From positions 11,375,303 through 11,439,302 of the forward strand of contig NC_092581.1 in NCBI RefSeq assembly GCF_037975245.1: a DNA stretch of 64,000 bases, read 5' to 3'. Of this stretch, positions 11,113 to 23,985 are shown one piece after another (within the stretch, counting starts at the first letter, position 1; each line of letters starts with the position of its first letter). The notes beneath the pieces were generated by a model that saw only the letters and a program-made list of their open reading frames with translations, ran no database searches and was not told the origin of the DNA. Source of the DNA: Apostichopus japonicus (Eukaryota; Echinodermata; Holothuroidea; Aspidochirotida; Stichopodidae). Position numbers and translations under genes: made by a program.

Positions 11113-13856
11113 ATGTGGTATGGAAACGCCTCTAAAATACCTTTCCAAAAGTCAAGAAAAAAAAACAGGAAAAAAAAAAAAACTACTTAAAGAAGGAGGA
11201 AGAAGAAGAAGAAAAGATGATAGATTTATTTTGATTGGTTCCATAGTGGTCATGTGGAGTGAATGATAAACCTGTTTAGATAGATTTAAAGGCTCATATT
11301 TATGTTACAATCATTCACATTCATCAACTCAGATGAGTGGAGTTTTCTGATGAATGTCAAAGGTCATTTGTACATAGACCGCAACCACACAACTGATATG
11401 GCTATTGTATGTACAGTAATGTCATTGTCATCTGACACTTTCCTTTATAATTCCTCACCCCCCCCATCATAGATGGGGGAGGAGGGAGGGGGAGAGAGGG
11501 AGGGAGGGAGAGGAAAGATTGTAAATGCCCTTGAGTCACATGGTCACAAGTATATATATATTACAGAGAAGTGTGAGTCCTTAAAGTACCAGAATAACTT
11601 TGTATTACTGATAAGACATGTCAATTTATAAAAATCAGAGAATTCTTTTGCTAGAGAGGGATTCAAATTGGTGTTGTATCATGATGTATCCATTGAACTA
11701 TCCAGCCTTTAGTAGGTAGCAATCTTTATATTTTACCAATTCTTTGAAGGGGGGTTGGGGGGTGGGGGAGGGAATGGGAGAGGGTTGCAAGTCAGAAACC
11801 TGCAGAGATTCACAGACATTTTGAGGACCTTTGGATGAACTTGTTAATTACATAGCGAATTGTGAATCGTTACATTATGTATAAAGTTCAAAAAGCTTTT
11901 TTAAGTCCAGCAAGGAGAACCCATCATGAAAACGAATTTCATTTTAGCAGAGTGATGAATATTGCATTCTCAGATTCAACAGGCGAAGAGCTTGTCTGAT
12001 TTGAAGAATTTGAAAATCAAGTCTGATATTATGATTGAAGCTGGAACTGTTTGTATTGAAAGATACAGTGACTGTGACAGCCTCTCTCAATGTTCAATGT
12101 AGGGAAATTTACACCTTCATAAAGTAGTACCAAACTCTGACTCAAAAACAAAAATGATTAGCAGTAAAATTATGCAGCACTGATTACTTTTAATTAGGCC
12201 CGAGACATACAGGCCTAGCTTACCCACTGATAAGGCCTTACCTTTAGGTACAAACAGAACAAAACCACCAAATAAACCCACTCTAAAATGAGTGAATGGA
12301 AAATACCGGTCTGTGAAAGATTTGTGTAATTTCACTCGGAGAGAAAAATCGGCCCACATACTTATCGGATATGCGGACCCTAACAGGCGGATAGCACCTT
12401 ACTAATACTAATCTATCCTGCAAGTTGCTCTATCTTGGACAGTGAGAATTTTTGACCATTCGGTGACGTCCGGTCAGTTACTCCAGCCAATGGCTCTTCT
12501 CTGCCCTTTTACAGAAAATTTGTAATTTCTGTTCTGTAAGAAACATTAGGCAGATTCAATGGATTGAATCCATATTTTAGCATGGAACTAACTCAAATTT
12601 AGCAAGAAACAAATTATGTTGATAAACTTGTTTGTTTAATTTCTTTTTACAAGAAAACTTTTCAATTATTTACAGCGAGACCTCATAATTACGTTCGATA
12701 TTTATTTCTTGTAACGAAAAATACATTATAAAACTTTTTGTATAAAGAATCACAACAATATTAATTTTTACATCGATAAGTATTTTCAAAGTTTCTAGAA
12801 ACTATTGTCTGATCGACCATTTCTTTGGCTTTGTAAATGAAGAAATGTAGCCAATTAGTAGGAGATCAACATTTTCAAAGGGAGCTGTTTTATGCCAGTA
12901 AATATTGTTCAAGGTTTTGTTTCTACTAACCCAGTTGGCATCTAGGGCAATGTTGGGCAATGTTGAACTTATCCTCTGTAACATTTCTAGACCAAAGTTT
13001 AATAGCATTAGTTCTAAGAGTTTTAAAAACACACTGACACATACCGTCCTCTGCTGGTGTCAAATAATGTTCTGTTTTCACCTATGGGTCTCCATGGCAA
13101 CGGGTGACAATGCCAGGTGAAAGAGATCCACAAGAGATACTACTAGAGTCACATAAAAAATATGGAATATTGTCCAATAATTTAAGAACTCAAAGTTCAA
13201 AGCTATATGATTCTGTTTGTAGTACATTGAAAATATTTGTATGTCTGTAGATCTTTTCCCATCAGCCGATCTTTGCACATCAGCTTTACTTTAAAAAAGA
13301 AAATACTGTATAACAATTCTATAAAGGATGTGTAATTGGGTAGCTCATGAGGTTGGGGTCAAAGGTCACAAGTATTGCCCCCAAATATGCTAGATAGTCA
13401 GAAAATGATCTCCTTTGCTCCAATTTCGATTTGATTTTACTGCCACTCTAGAAAGTAGTTAACCCACACTCGAGATATTTTAATCGTCTATTTTAAAAGT
13501 CCTCAATGTCTGGGAGTCATACGGTGGATCAGAACCTCTAGGAGAGGAGACTTTTGAGAAAAAAAATCTAGCGATTTTGTAGCTTGCTAAAGTTTTTAAC
13601 CAAATACTGACAACCTTTAATGCTACTTTACCAAAACCTGATGATATTACTCTTTGAGGTGTGTGAATGGAATCTATCAAACAACTGGAAAATATCAACT
13701 TTAATTCACTTTGATCACCAGTTTTCCTTCTTTTTTTCTTTTAAATTATGACATTATATATTTTTTATTCATACACTAAACGTATCAAAGATACGTCAGA
13801 AACCCACCTTCTCTCTCTGTTTGTGAGAAGAGTTTTCCGAAGGTGACACCAGTACA
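11113..13856. other. Intergenic, low-complexity tracts only
   Basis: No exon or transposon end was recognised. It holds a poly(A)/GAA tract at about 11155-11215, a G-rich purine tract at about 11471-11516, another at about 11748-11786, and otherwise A+T-rich unique sequence. Short open frames here look like chance. Confidence 0.5.
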
Positions 13857-13864
13857 GGGTAGAT

Positions 13865-14253
13865 CAGGGTTGTCCAACCTACGGCCCGCGGGCCACAGTC
13901 CGGCAGGGTGGCGTCCGGCCCGCCAGAGATGCTGTACGGTGTGAAATTTTAGTGAGCAGATTTATTGATAACAATTTGAAGCTATATAATCAATCATTCG
14001 AAACTTCTGAGTCCAAAAAACTGCATACAGGTCAGTTTGTGTGACACTCTCAGCGGAGGAGTGGGGGGGGGTGGCTGTACTTTATTCATCTGTTTTGTCA
14101 GGAAGGAAAATAAATCAGTGCTCTCCGCGCACATTGCTCACATTTTGTTGCCTTGGGCTTCGGGCAAAAGATCGAGCGTAGGGTTCATGTGGCCCCGTCC
14201 TTCATCATAATCATTCCATGTGGCACTCCTCTGCAAAAGGTTGGACAACCCTG
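13865..14253 (+). mobile_element. hAT-like non-autonomous element, family A (389 bp)
   Basis: Terminal inverted repeats are CAGGGTTGTCCAACCT at the left and its complement AGGTTGGACAACCCTG at the right. It is flanked by a perfect 8-bp target-site duplication, GGGTAGAT, at 13857-13864 and 14254-14261. The 8-bp duplication and CAGGG ends are characteristic of the hAT superfamily. The subterminal GGCCCGCGGGCC palindrome is also common in such elements. There is no transposase, so it must depend on another copy. A second member lies inverted at 27054-27545. Confidence 0.95.
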
Positions 14254-14261
14254 GGGTAGAT

Positions 14262-16154
14262 AATACTTAACTTCAAGATTTATAGTCTTCTGCTGCTATA
14301 TCTATTTATTTACACTATGACGTAAGCAAACAAAACATTAAAAAAAAAAAGGTGCAAAGTTCACACCGCCCGCAGGGTAGATCAGTCAAAGTTGAATTAA
14401 AAACTAGTGTCGACCATAAATTTTGTGGAGCAGATCTTTGATAGTTCAGATATTACATCAATGATCTATGGGTAAAATATAGTATTTACAGATAAAACTA
14501 GTGAAGTGCCGGGCGTCACGTCCGTCCGTCACCGTGTAAGCTCAGTGTCTGTATTTTTCTCTGTTATTCATATCTGATCTACAGTCAGTGCTTTTGAGCT
14601 CTTAGGTATTCCTCTGAGTCTGTTTGTGAGTGCAGAGTGGGACATACATACTGTGAATGACAAAGGTGGCTGGTTTGTGTATTAACTATGGGTCTCAAAG
14701 CTGTTTTGACAAAATGGGGACCGGAGGGGGTGGGAAGGAGGGGTGAACACTTATATGGGGTTTATAGACTGTCATAACCAATTGTTGACAATTAAAAAGG
14801 CTGTGTTACAGAAAAATAGTAGATTGCAGAACAATGTAGCCCTTGTTTCCAAAGTGCATTCATCATTCTCACTCCTGGTGGGGTTTTGAAATTACACCCT
14901 TCCCCACACCTTCCTCTTCACCCCCCCAACACCCCTCCCCTCCCCACCCTTTTACTTTCATCCCATCTTTCAGTAACATGAACTGAAGGTAGCATATAAT
15001 TAAGATACCTATAAAACAGATCTCGGTTTGAAGATTTGATGCTTTTCTTGACCTTGTATTAATAAATCAATATCAAAATGTTGGCCTATATCATAACGAG
15101 TGTCAATAAGGTAGTTAAAGAAGAGAAAAGATTTTTTTTTATAATCACTTTTTTTCTATTCAGTTTGTAGACATGAAAACAAATGTTGTGAGTGATAATT
15201 GAAAGCTCACCAGGTTAAAGACCATATACTAGACAAGGCTATTCTGTGAATGTACTGTTCACTGTTCTCAGTATTGCCCCCTAAAGTTTGGTAGACAATG
15301 ATGAAAATTCATTCCTGGAGGGTCTCATACCCTGTTAACTTTGCCTTTGACATTACAAAGTGAGTAAAGCTTAGTAAGGTTCAAAACCATTCAGATATGT
15401 CCTAGATATGGATGAGGGGTTAGGTTGGTACAAAGTGGAATTTCACTGGCATATTATTTCAGGTCTTTTATGGTCAAAGGTCAGTTTGGGATGCAGGCTA
15501 GGTGGCGAGGAATTGACGAGTGACAAGGAAGGACATGTGACAAGAACATGTGACCAGACTTATTAAACATTAAATCGAAGATACTTTAGTTTGTTCATCA
15601 GAAAGAGACAAATTTTAGGAAAAAGTTTGAAAAATTAACCTTCCAAGAATCCTTGACGATGGGTTTGTTATGATTAAGTACATGAGATATATAATGCATA
15701 GTATAGTGATATATTTTACAATGTAAATGAAGTAGTGTAATGGAGTGACGACGTATCATCCTCTATTCAGAACTTGTGCCTTTGTGAACGATTGTATGTG
15801 TTTTACCAAAATGGCTAAATTATAGTCATCCTTTCTTAATGTCTTAAATTTTCTCTAGTCAATACACCACATTCTTGTCATTGATCCTCCTAAGAATTTT
15901 AGCTGTGTTTACATTACGGGTCAGACCCCATGTACAGTGTTTGGCATTCAATTGATTTTGGACCCCCTCGCGATTAGATTTGACACCGTCCTTGGTATCG
16001 GACCCTCCTCTCGCGATTCACTGAACAAGAAGGGGGAGGTTCTTATCAGAAGACGAGGCGCAAAACATACACCATGTGATGCCTGCTTCTATTTTCTTTC
16101 CTAATAACTGGCATAGCAAACAACAATGGAAGTTTAAGGTCACCGCTGAGTACG
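14262..16154. other. Intergenic, nothing recognised
   Basis: A+T-rich sequence with a G-rich tract near 14716-14743 and C-rich stretches near 14880-14950. No supported gene or repeat. Confidence 0.45.
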
Positions 16155-16395
16155 GGGTCTGATCCTCCCTAGGTCCTAGGGTTCATTTTGCAGGGTCTGA
16201 TCCTCCCTAGGTCCCAGGGTTCATTTTGCAGGGTCTGATCCTCCCTAGGTCCTGGGGTTCATTTTGCGGGGTCTGATCCTCCATAGGTCCCAGGTTTCAT
16301 TTTGCAGGGTCTGATCCTCCCTAGGTCCTGGGGTTCATTTTGCAGGGTCTGATCCTCCCTAGGTCCTGGGGTTCATTTTGCAGGGTCTGATCCTC
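16155..16395 (+). repeat. 38-bp tandem repeat, six copies plus a partial
   Basis: The landmark GGGTCTGATCC starts at 16155, 16193, 16231, 16269, 16307, 16345 and 16383, an exact 38-bp period. Units contain CCCTAGGTCC, which includes the palindrome CCTAGG, then GGTTCATTTTGC. Copies differ at a few positions only. Related GGTCAGACC/GGACCCTCC sequence precedes the array at 15920-16010. Confidence 0.96.
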
Positions 16396-19195
16396 GTCGA
16401 CGTTACAAATTTAATTTTAAAATCAAACACTGCAGGGTTCAACACCATGCTCGTGGTCTAATGTTAACAGGGTCTTTCATGTTTGGTTTGGTTTCCTTGG
16501 GTGGCATATTACTCACAGCTGGAGTTTTTGAAGGATGACACAGTGGTATTGTCAATTTCAATGTTTACCCATTCCCCTCACCACTTCATGTCCCATTAGC
16601 ATGTATGTCAACCCCCCCCCCCAAAAAAAAACCCCTGCTGATCTAAGCCTCTGTGTATTCCACTGCCAGCACAGAACACTGTCATACTAGCCTGAATGTA
16701 TTGATATACACAACTGACTCGTTAGTGTTGATATTGTAAATTAGCAGTACAATGCTAAACTGTACAAAGGAAAATGTCTTTAAAATGTATCACATTTCTT
16801 TTATTTTCCCCATTTTCTTTTTAAGTGGCCAGTGACATCCATGTGCTAAACTATGATGCTATTTAGTTTGATTTTGATACGTTCTGGTGACGATTGTGTC
16901 TGAAATAACCATTCTGTTATCTCTTTCTTGCTTTTCTATTTCCTTTCTCTTTGGATGGGGGAGGGGGAGGGGGTGGGTGAGGGGGGGGGGGTGAGTAGTT
17001 GTCATTTTGTAGAATATCAGGTCACAAAGAGATATCCAAAAATCTCTAGAAACTTCATTAATTTTTGCATCATGCTAGTAAAAGTGAACTGTACGGAGAA
17101 ACTCTATGATGGGGGGGTCACTTGTCTCAAGTTGGAATTAAGGCAAAAAGTGCAAACAAAGACCTGTTGTTTGTCACAAAAGGAACTATTGTGTTTGCAA
17201 ATAATGCTGATGGTTTTAGAGTTACTCCTTGTAATATATCTGGCAGTCTGGATGTGTACCTGCAATTAATTTCATGTGACCTTAAATGACTTCAGGCAGA
17301 ATGTTAGTCTTGATTTGTCATAGTCCAAGGAAATAATAAAAAAGAAATAAGAATGAGGGTTATTAGTACAGGTTTCTATAGCTACTCAAGATCTTCATGT
17401 CAGCATATAGTAAATCTCTTGAAATGCTCCCTGTATGACTAAATGTAATGTCTGACAACAGCTCCCTGAGGGCAGGCCTAAATGTTAAGTGTTATCCAAA
17501 GCTATAGACTGAAACCAGTTCTTTTTAACTTCAGTTAAACCAGGGAGTTGTTCCATAACAACTCCTTGTTAAACCATGGTTAAACATAAGAGCACCCATG
17601 GTTGTCATTCAATACCATTTGTCCTTGGACAAGTTAGTAATGCATTTTAAACATGTCATTTTATAGGCTATCAAAAGTCTCATGTTTTCCCATTGAGCTG
17701 CTTTGTGTTACATCTAAAGAAACTAGTGGATTAATGGTATGTTGATTAGACTATGTAGTTCAGTCACTTCAATTATTAAACCTAAATTGTTAAGGGGGCC
17801 ATTTTCTCAAAAATTCAAAGAAATTTGATAGAAATACAGCCGAGACTGATAACAGTGTCTTTTTTGAATGGTTTACAACATATAAATGATATGTTTTTTT
17901 GTGTGTGAATTTACCCTGTAAAGCTGTACCTGTAAGATGGTACCTGTATGTCACCTTGATCCGATAGAATCACACCAGGAACAATAGAATGCCCTATGAA
18001 ACAATGTTACATTAAATATGTGGGACACAAAATTGTCTGTGCCGGAGAGTTAATAAAATGTTAATATCCTTGGTCCACCAGAATGGCACAATTTTTAATG
18101 TCAAATGCCATTACATTCAAAGTAGTGCAAATTAAACGATACAACAACATTACATTAAATATGTGGGACACAAAATTTCCAGTGCTGGACGGTTAATGAT
18201 AACTTACGATTACCAATGGTTGCTTTGTTTAAACATTATATTAAAATAATTTGGACAGGTTTTGTTTTGGAACCACCAGCCAACTGGTTTTAGCCACAGA
18301 GAGATATTAGAGTGACTTATAGAAGGGTATGCAATTATGTGTGGCTATGAATAAATTAAAACATGGTCTCACTAACCCCACAAAGGTTAAAACCCAACAT
18401 GTTATGCAGCTTATATTAGAATCACAAGGCAAGATTATGTGTATCAATTTATTTTGCAATGAAAAGAATAAGAATGTGATGGTATACAAGTAAAATTTCT
18501 CGTCATGTCACACTCTTTGCATTTTTCCTTTGTTGTAAATCTGCAATTTCATAGAAGTTTTCAAATTTCCAAGAAGAATCATAAAAGTATCATGTTTCTC
18601 TTTAGGTTATTGGTTAAAGTAATCACTGTTTTGTTCCCCTCGATATTATGTTGGTTTACTTTGGGGAATTGATTGATGGAGGGGTTGGGGAAATGACGGG
18701 GAGAGGTGGTAAGGGACAACGACTGAACATTTTGAAAAATTTCACGTTTCAATCATTTAAATGTCGTTCATGGGCCCTCCAAATTACACTTGTCTTGCTA
18801 GTGTAGAAAAGAAAATACAGAAGGATCGAAAGAAAAACATTTTTCATCATCAAGTAGGATTATTTTTGCTCCTTTAGTAACATTTTAAGTTTTCTTTTCT
18901 TATCAATAGACAACAAATTAAAGTAACTTTTAGCAGTGAAATAATTGAAACAGTGTGAAAGTTTGTACCACTGGAAAACATTTGTATCATTTGGGGTTGT
19001 AATATGCACCCCCTCTTTTTTTTTTTTTGCTGGTTTTTGCATTTGAAAATGGACAGTCACTCTTTTAATATTGTCTCTTCTTGTTTTGTGCCTGAAATCT
19101 AGTTTGTACTTGTGTGGACAAGTGAAGTCACCAATTTGAAAGGAAGTTAATATTTCACATTTCGAAATTAATTAAAAAATATAATACAAGTTGTT
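16396..19195. other. Intergenic, low-complexity and one hairpin
   Basis: It contains a C/A run near 16610-16633, a G-rich stretch at 16957-16992, a hairpin at 17539-17570, and a diverged doubling of TTACATTAAATATGTGGGAC near 18008 and 18150. No exon was recognised; the open frame at 16928-17269 begins in a G-run and shows no family features. Confidence 0.45.
17539..17590 (+). repeat. Twin hairpin motif, copy 1 (imperfect)
   Basis: ACCAGGGAGTTGTT is followed after four bases by AACAACTCCTTGTT, forming an imperfect stem. Next comes the palindrome AACCATGGTT. The same order (CCAGGGAGTT stem, then ACCATGG stem) occurs at 46241-46307. Confidence 0.6.
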
Positions 19196-19204
19196 AAGAA
19201 ATGT

Positions 19205-19275
19205 TTCTTTGTAAAGCCCCTTGAGCAGTGACTTTTGTCTACTGATTTGGTGCTATATAAGTCTCATTTATTATA
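19205..19275 (+). repeat. LINE/SINE-type 3' tail fragment
   Basis: The sequence TGTAAAGCCCCTTGAGCAG followed about 30 bp later by GGTGCTATATAAGTCTCATT resembles the widespread 3' tail shared by many animal SINEs and LINEs (GTAAAGCGC...TTGAG...GCGCTATATAA). Only the tail is recognisable. Confidence 0.4.
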
Positions 19276-20224
19276 TTATCTGAAGGTGGTAACAGAGAAG
19301 GCAGGTTGTATGCCTAAACATTTATGTTCACATTACTGAGCAATTTGCAAATTTAAGGGGAAAAAATGAAATTAATAGTCAGTTGTATTTTTAACAGAAA
19401 GGTTCTGTTAGTAATATACTTGATAATTTATTCTGTGACATGTTAATGTGACATTAGAATACTTAGTGGTATAGACAAGAATTATTTTAGCATCGGTAGC
19501 CTATGGACAGAAAGCTCATGATCATCATCGTCATCTAGGGAGGGAGAGAGGGGGGTTATGGGGGGGGTGTTCATATGCATTGTGTCCACAGTTTTCTCTC
19601 CTGTATTAAGCTTAAACTGTTACAAGCAACATGTGTATCTACTGGCAGAAAAATACCAGTTCTTTTTGGATTGTCTACTGGTAAACGACAAAATCCACTG
19701 GCATGTATCTAGTAAATAGACTAAGTTTCGATGCATGTTGTATACTTGTACAATTATCACCAAACCCAACGGGAATTGGGGTCAAAACTGATACTAAGGA
19801 AGCAAAATTCCCCATGACTTCTCCCCCCCCCCATCCCCACCCTGGTGTCTATGTCATGGTGGAAGCCAGTACAATGGTAAATATGATTATTCCATGAATG
19901 TGATCTCTTGTTCTTCTTGTAATGTCTGTATTCTATTGTGTCCTTTTCTTTACTTCCGAGTGCTACTTATTATGCTGAAAGTAGGACTCAGCATATCAAT
20001 TAATTATTAATTATCAGCTATTGTTTGGACCATTTCAGTACCATGTGATAACGGTATAATGTATACAATCGGTATTGTTCATATACTTATTATTTTAATG
20101 TGAAAACAGTAAAAGTTATCTGTGAGATAATATTAATAAAAAAAAAACCTCTTCCTTACAAAAAATTGTCTCCTTGTACTATTTCTAATTGTTGTACTAA
20201 CTGTCAGTTGGTGTAAGCTAACTT

Positions 20225-20560
20225 TTCAGAGAATAAAACTCAGGTTGTCTTTTTTCACCCACACTTTTCGGTCTTTTATCCTTCTCTAATTTTACTCCCT
20301 ACCCTCTTCCCTTAATCCTCCCTTTGTCCCTCTACAGTTTATCTCCTACCTCTCCTCATCCCCTGTTGGTTTCTTTCTTTCTTCTCTCCATCCCTTGTCT
20401 ACTAATCCCCTTACATCTATCTCTTTGTGTTCACCGTGCTCATTAACCTGTCTGTATTCTGTGTGTGTTTTTGTCCCTTCTGTTACTGTGACTTGTCATT
20501 CAGCCTCTGAAGAAGATCCTGCTAGGATCGAAACGTCACTTTACTTTTGCACAATAAAAA
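20225..20560 (+). repeat. 3' end of an unidentified dispersed element with hairpin motif
   Basis: A pyrimidine-rich stretch leads into CTGAAGAAGATCCTGCTAGG at 20507-20526, then ATCGAAACGTC, and an AATAAA at about 20552. GATCC and GGATC pair around a TGCTA loop. The same core occurs twice, in opposite orientations, at 50916-50989, so it belongs to a dispersed repeat. Confidence 0.5.
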
Positions 20561-22301
20561 CCAGTATTTGAAAAATATATATTTAAAGGGTTCTTCCAAT
20601 AGTTGACAACGTGGAAAAGTATATAGAAAAGGAAATTGAATATTCTACGCTGTGAGTCGTACCTAACTCGAGGTATGTTTGTTTTTAATATAAACTTTTT
20701 ACTTTTCCCTGGTAAACTCTCCCTTGCGTCAATGAAGTGGTTTGTAACAGGTGGTCTGTGTTTTATCATTGTGACGGATGTTCTTCAAAAATTGACATCA
20801 AGTAAAAAAATTTAAAAAAAAAGTTGATTTATCTTTGAAATGTGATATATTTGTGCTTCTTCCCTTTAAATTCCCATCAAAATGAAAACTTGTTTGTAAG
20901 AATATTTTTTCCTTCCATTGATAAATGAATTCATTTTAACAAAAAACAAGGGTCATTTCCAGCTAAATTGCCATGATGTTATTTGTTGCTGTCTCTCAAG
21001 GATGCAAACTAACTACAAGCATTGTTATTCAGCTATGAACTTCAGTCCTACAATGCAGTATATTCGCTTTAACAAATTCTCTGCATGGTAAACAAAAGTG
21101 AAAATATCCGTAAAAACAAAGTACTAAATTTATCTCATTGCTCTCTTACCTGTCTACTCGCAACAAATGCACTCTCGATCTACCGTCTCTATACCACTTG
21201 GTAACATTTTGGCTTTGCCCTTTCTACGGGACAGACCTTTTCATCCGTGGTCCCATTTCGGTCTACCGCCCTACTTCTCATTCTATACCACCCAGATTGT
21301 CTGGAGTACATAAGGGGTCCACAAGAGTCAAATCAATATTCTTCATATTATTCAGTTTATAACAACAACTTCAAAGATAACCTGGGAGGTAGCAAAGGAA
21401 AATTAATTTTGGTGATGCATTCAAGACTTGCCATTAAGTTCAAAACAATCAGTCTGTACAGGTTGACTTTAAATAACACTTATGTTTTTGTTTTCTTTAA
21501 AAAAAGGATTAATTAAATATATGAAGCTCATCAATCGAAGAGGTTATAGATTACCAGATCAATATATTGCAAAAGGAGAGATTTCTGTTTCCTTGAACGT
21601 GTCATCATACCAGGTTATTAATTCTAAGGTTAATTAAGCTTCAGTTTACATTTTGCGGCCCTTTACCAATATACTGACACTGCACTTGACCTTAATTAGC
21701 CCTACAGCTGTATATGGTGTCCTATGCCATAAAACAATAAACAGTATGAAAATATAGGCTATTAGCTTCACCAGTCACGTTTCGTTTTCAAATAATAAAG
21801 AATACAGTGATAAATTTCACAAATTTCCGATTTACTGTTTTTGGATATGATCAATAGTAATATGAAAAAAAAGTGTCAAAAGGGCAAAAGAAAAAATATA
21901 AATGCCTAAAATCGTACGGATCAATTAATTATATTATATCCATTAATGATACTCTCTAAACAAGCTTTATTAGGTGAGGCCACTACAGGAGTCGGTCATT
22001 GTTTGAACTATTGCAATATTAGTTCAAGGTCAAATTTAGAGCTTGGTATGGCTTGGTAAAAAATATTACCGTATTTTAAAGTAGCTTATTGCATGTGGAT
22101 ATTAACGTGAAATTCCTTATAATTAATATCCCAACCGAGGCCAAGTTAAGGGAGAAAAAGAACTTGAACGTCACAGTCCTAATGATCAATGTGATTATTG
22201 ATTAAACATATATCCTTCCGTATCCTATGTGGACCGATCCACCGTGTGGTGAGAGCGATTTCAAGTTTTGTTTATAACACACTACATTAAAGGGGCCCAT
22301 G
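20561..22301. other. Intergenic, nothing recognised
   Basis: A+T-rich unique-looking sequence. Two overlapping open frames of 74-89 codons at 21138-21516 have no recognisable domain and no splice context, so they are treated as chance. Confidence 0.45.
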
Positions 22302-22322
22302 TGTACTGTTACATATATGCAA
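22302..22322. repeat. 21-bp target-site duplication, left copy
   Basis: Starts TGTACTGTTACA and ends TATGCAA. It is identical over 21 bases to 23965-23985, and the two copies exactly flank the RTE-like remnant. Confidence 0.93.
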
Positions 22323-23964
22323 GTATAGTAGTAAGTTGAGTCTCGTCTATCCGACATGCTCAGTGATTAACCTCCGCCACGTATCACGATCTTGTGCAAG
22401 GTTTATTGCTTCCTCGAAATTGTTAATGTTAACGTCCTTAAATTGCGACTTTATTTTTCCAAGCAAGGTAGTCACGGGCCTTCCTACTGTTTTAGCAGTA
22501 TGTCTCAATGCTTCTCTTAAAGCAACCTTTGCTGGAGCGTCCTACTGGAGTCTTGCTACAATGATGACCGAAAAATCTCAATCTTCTATGTGCGACTCTG
22601 GATGACCAAGGCGTTTGGTTGGTTTCATTGTAGAGTTCATAGTTTGATAATCAATTGCTATTGGTCCATCTAATGTTGAGAATATTACGAAGTAGTCTCC
22701 TTTGAAAAGTGTCAATTTTGCGATCAAGATCCTTCGTTGTGCCCACAGTTCGCAATTGTACAAAAAAAAATCTTTAATAAAGCCTCAAAAATCCTATAGA
22801 AGCTTAATGTTTCGGCTTGTTTTTGCTTTGAAAATACTTGACAGTGTGTTGAAAGCACCGTTGGTTATACCAATTCTTCGGTTAACGTCTTTTTCGGTCC
22901 CCAGTAAGCTTCCAACATATTTACACTTCTTCCAACTTTCGTTTCCTTTTCTTGTGATTGAAAATTTCTCAGTTTTTGTGCAATTGATTTTCAGATTCCT
23001 TCCTGTCAGTTTCTCAGAAACTCGTTTTTCGATATCTTGCAGTATTTGCTGACCAGTTGATGCCCAAGTTATATCTTCAGCGTATTGTTGGTCTACTGTG
23101 AAAAGGGAGTTGGTGGTTGTGCTGTAATCATGATCAGCTAGCTGCGATGGCAGGATAACTGCATCGATATCATTATCATCTGATTTCAAAGAGTTGGCTA
23201 GATAAGTTATAAAAAATAGTGCGCTTGCACTGTCTCGTTGTGGTGAACCAATGTTAGTGTTAAAAGGAAGTCCGAGTTTGCCCTCTAGTTTGACGGTGTA
23301 TGAGACCTTATCGATTAGCAGGGTATCAGGTGAAGTTCGTCGTTTTCAAGAACCTTTGTTTTCTAGGTCATTAAACAAGGATCCTATTTGAATTGTGTCG
23401 AACGCCTTGCTCATATCTGTTTATATCTCCATGCTCATATCTAGCATCAATGGATTTATCGTGTAACATACGGATGTTATAGCTTTTTCTGCTAGCACAT
23501 TAAATGCGAAGACGAGTTCAGCTGTGCAACGTCCTGAAGTGTAGGCAGTTTGGGTAATGGGGAGGATATGCTCATCAATTAACGGACGAATCCTCCTGGC
23601 CACACAAATCGGAAGAATTTTCCTTAGTGATGATCATAAAATAACTGGTCTTAAGTTTTCTTGTGGACCTTTAGTCTTTCCCGGTTTTTGGATAGGAGTT
23701 AGGATTCCTTGTTTAATTTCAATTGGGAAATCTCCTGATATACTATACTCCTATATACTATTTAAGATATTTGCTATGTGTTTGTTGGTGCATGGGGCAT
23801 ATTTGAGATGTTCGGCTGTGACCTTGTCACAACCTGGGGTTCTATTATTTTTTAAGGATGAGACTGCTTGTTTAATTTCATCTTCATCAAAGGGCGTGTT
23901 TAGTTTTTCTGAAAACACGTTTGGTTTGGGATCTGGGATATTGCAGTTTAAAGTCTTTTCGAAA
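22323..23964 (-). mobile_element. RTE-like non-LTR retrotransposon, 5'-truncated
   Basis: This 1642-bp insertion lies on the minus strand between perfect 21-bp direct repeats, which fixes both ends. It contains only the reverse-transcriptase half and C-terminal tail of a non-LTR element; the endonuclease is missing, as expected for incomplete target-primed reverse transcription. The 3' end is short, with a TTACTACTATAC tail rather than a long poly(A). This is typical of RTE-type elements, which end in short simple repeats. Confidence 0.9.
22347..23964 (-). pseudogene. Reverse transcriptase remnant (RTE-like)
   Basis: Reading the minus strand, recognisable blocks are LKNNRTPGCDKVTAEHLKYA, then TPIQKPGKTKGPQENLRPV, then RIRPLIDEHILPITQTAYTS with GRCTAELVFAFNVLAEKA, then the catalytic-loop region DQQYAEDITW, where the usual YADD is altered to YAED. 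The C-terminal tail ends LAQDRDTWRRLITEHVG with a stop at 22347-22349, typical of RTE-type elements. The frame is broken by several stops and shifts, so it cannot make a working enzyme. A + strand open frame at 23557-24096 is the antisense shadow of this remnant. Confidence 0.88.
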
Positions 23965-23985
23965 TGTACTGTTACATATATGCAA
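23965..23985. repeat. 21-bp target-site duplication, right copy
   Basis: Perfect match to 22302-22322, at the 5' side of the minus-strand retrotransposon. Confidence 0.93.

Noticed and set aside
20507-20537. Hammerhead ribozyme
   Set aside because: CTGAAGA, stem II and GAAA are in order, but an extra A precedes stem II, and sequences that should form stem I do not pair. Kept only as a recurrent hairpin.
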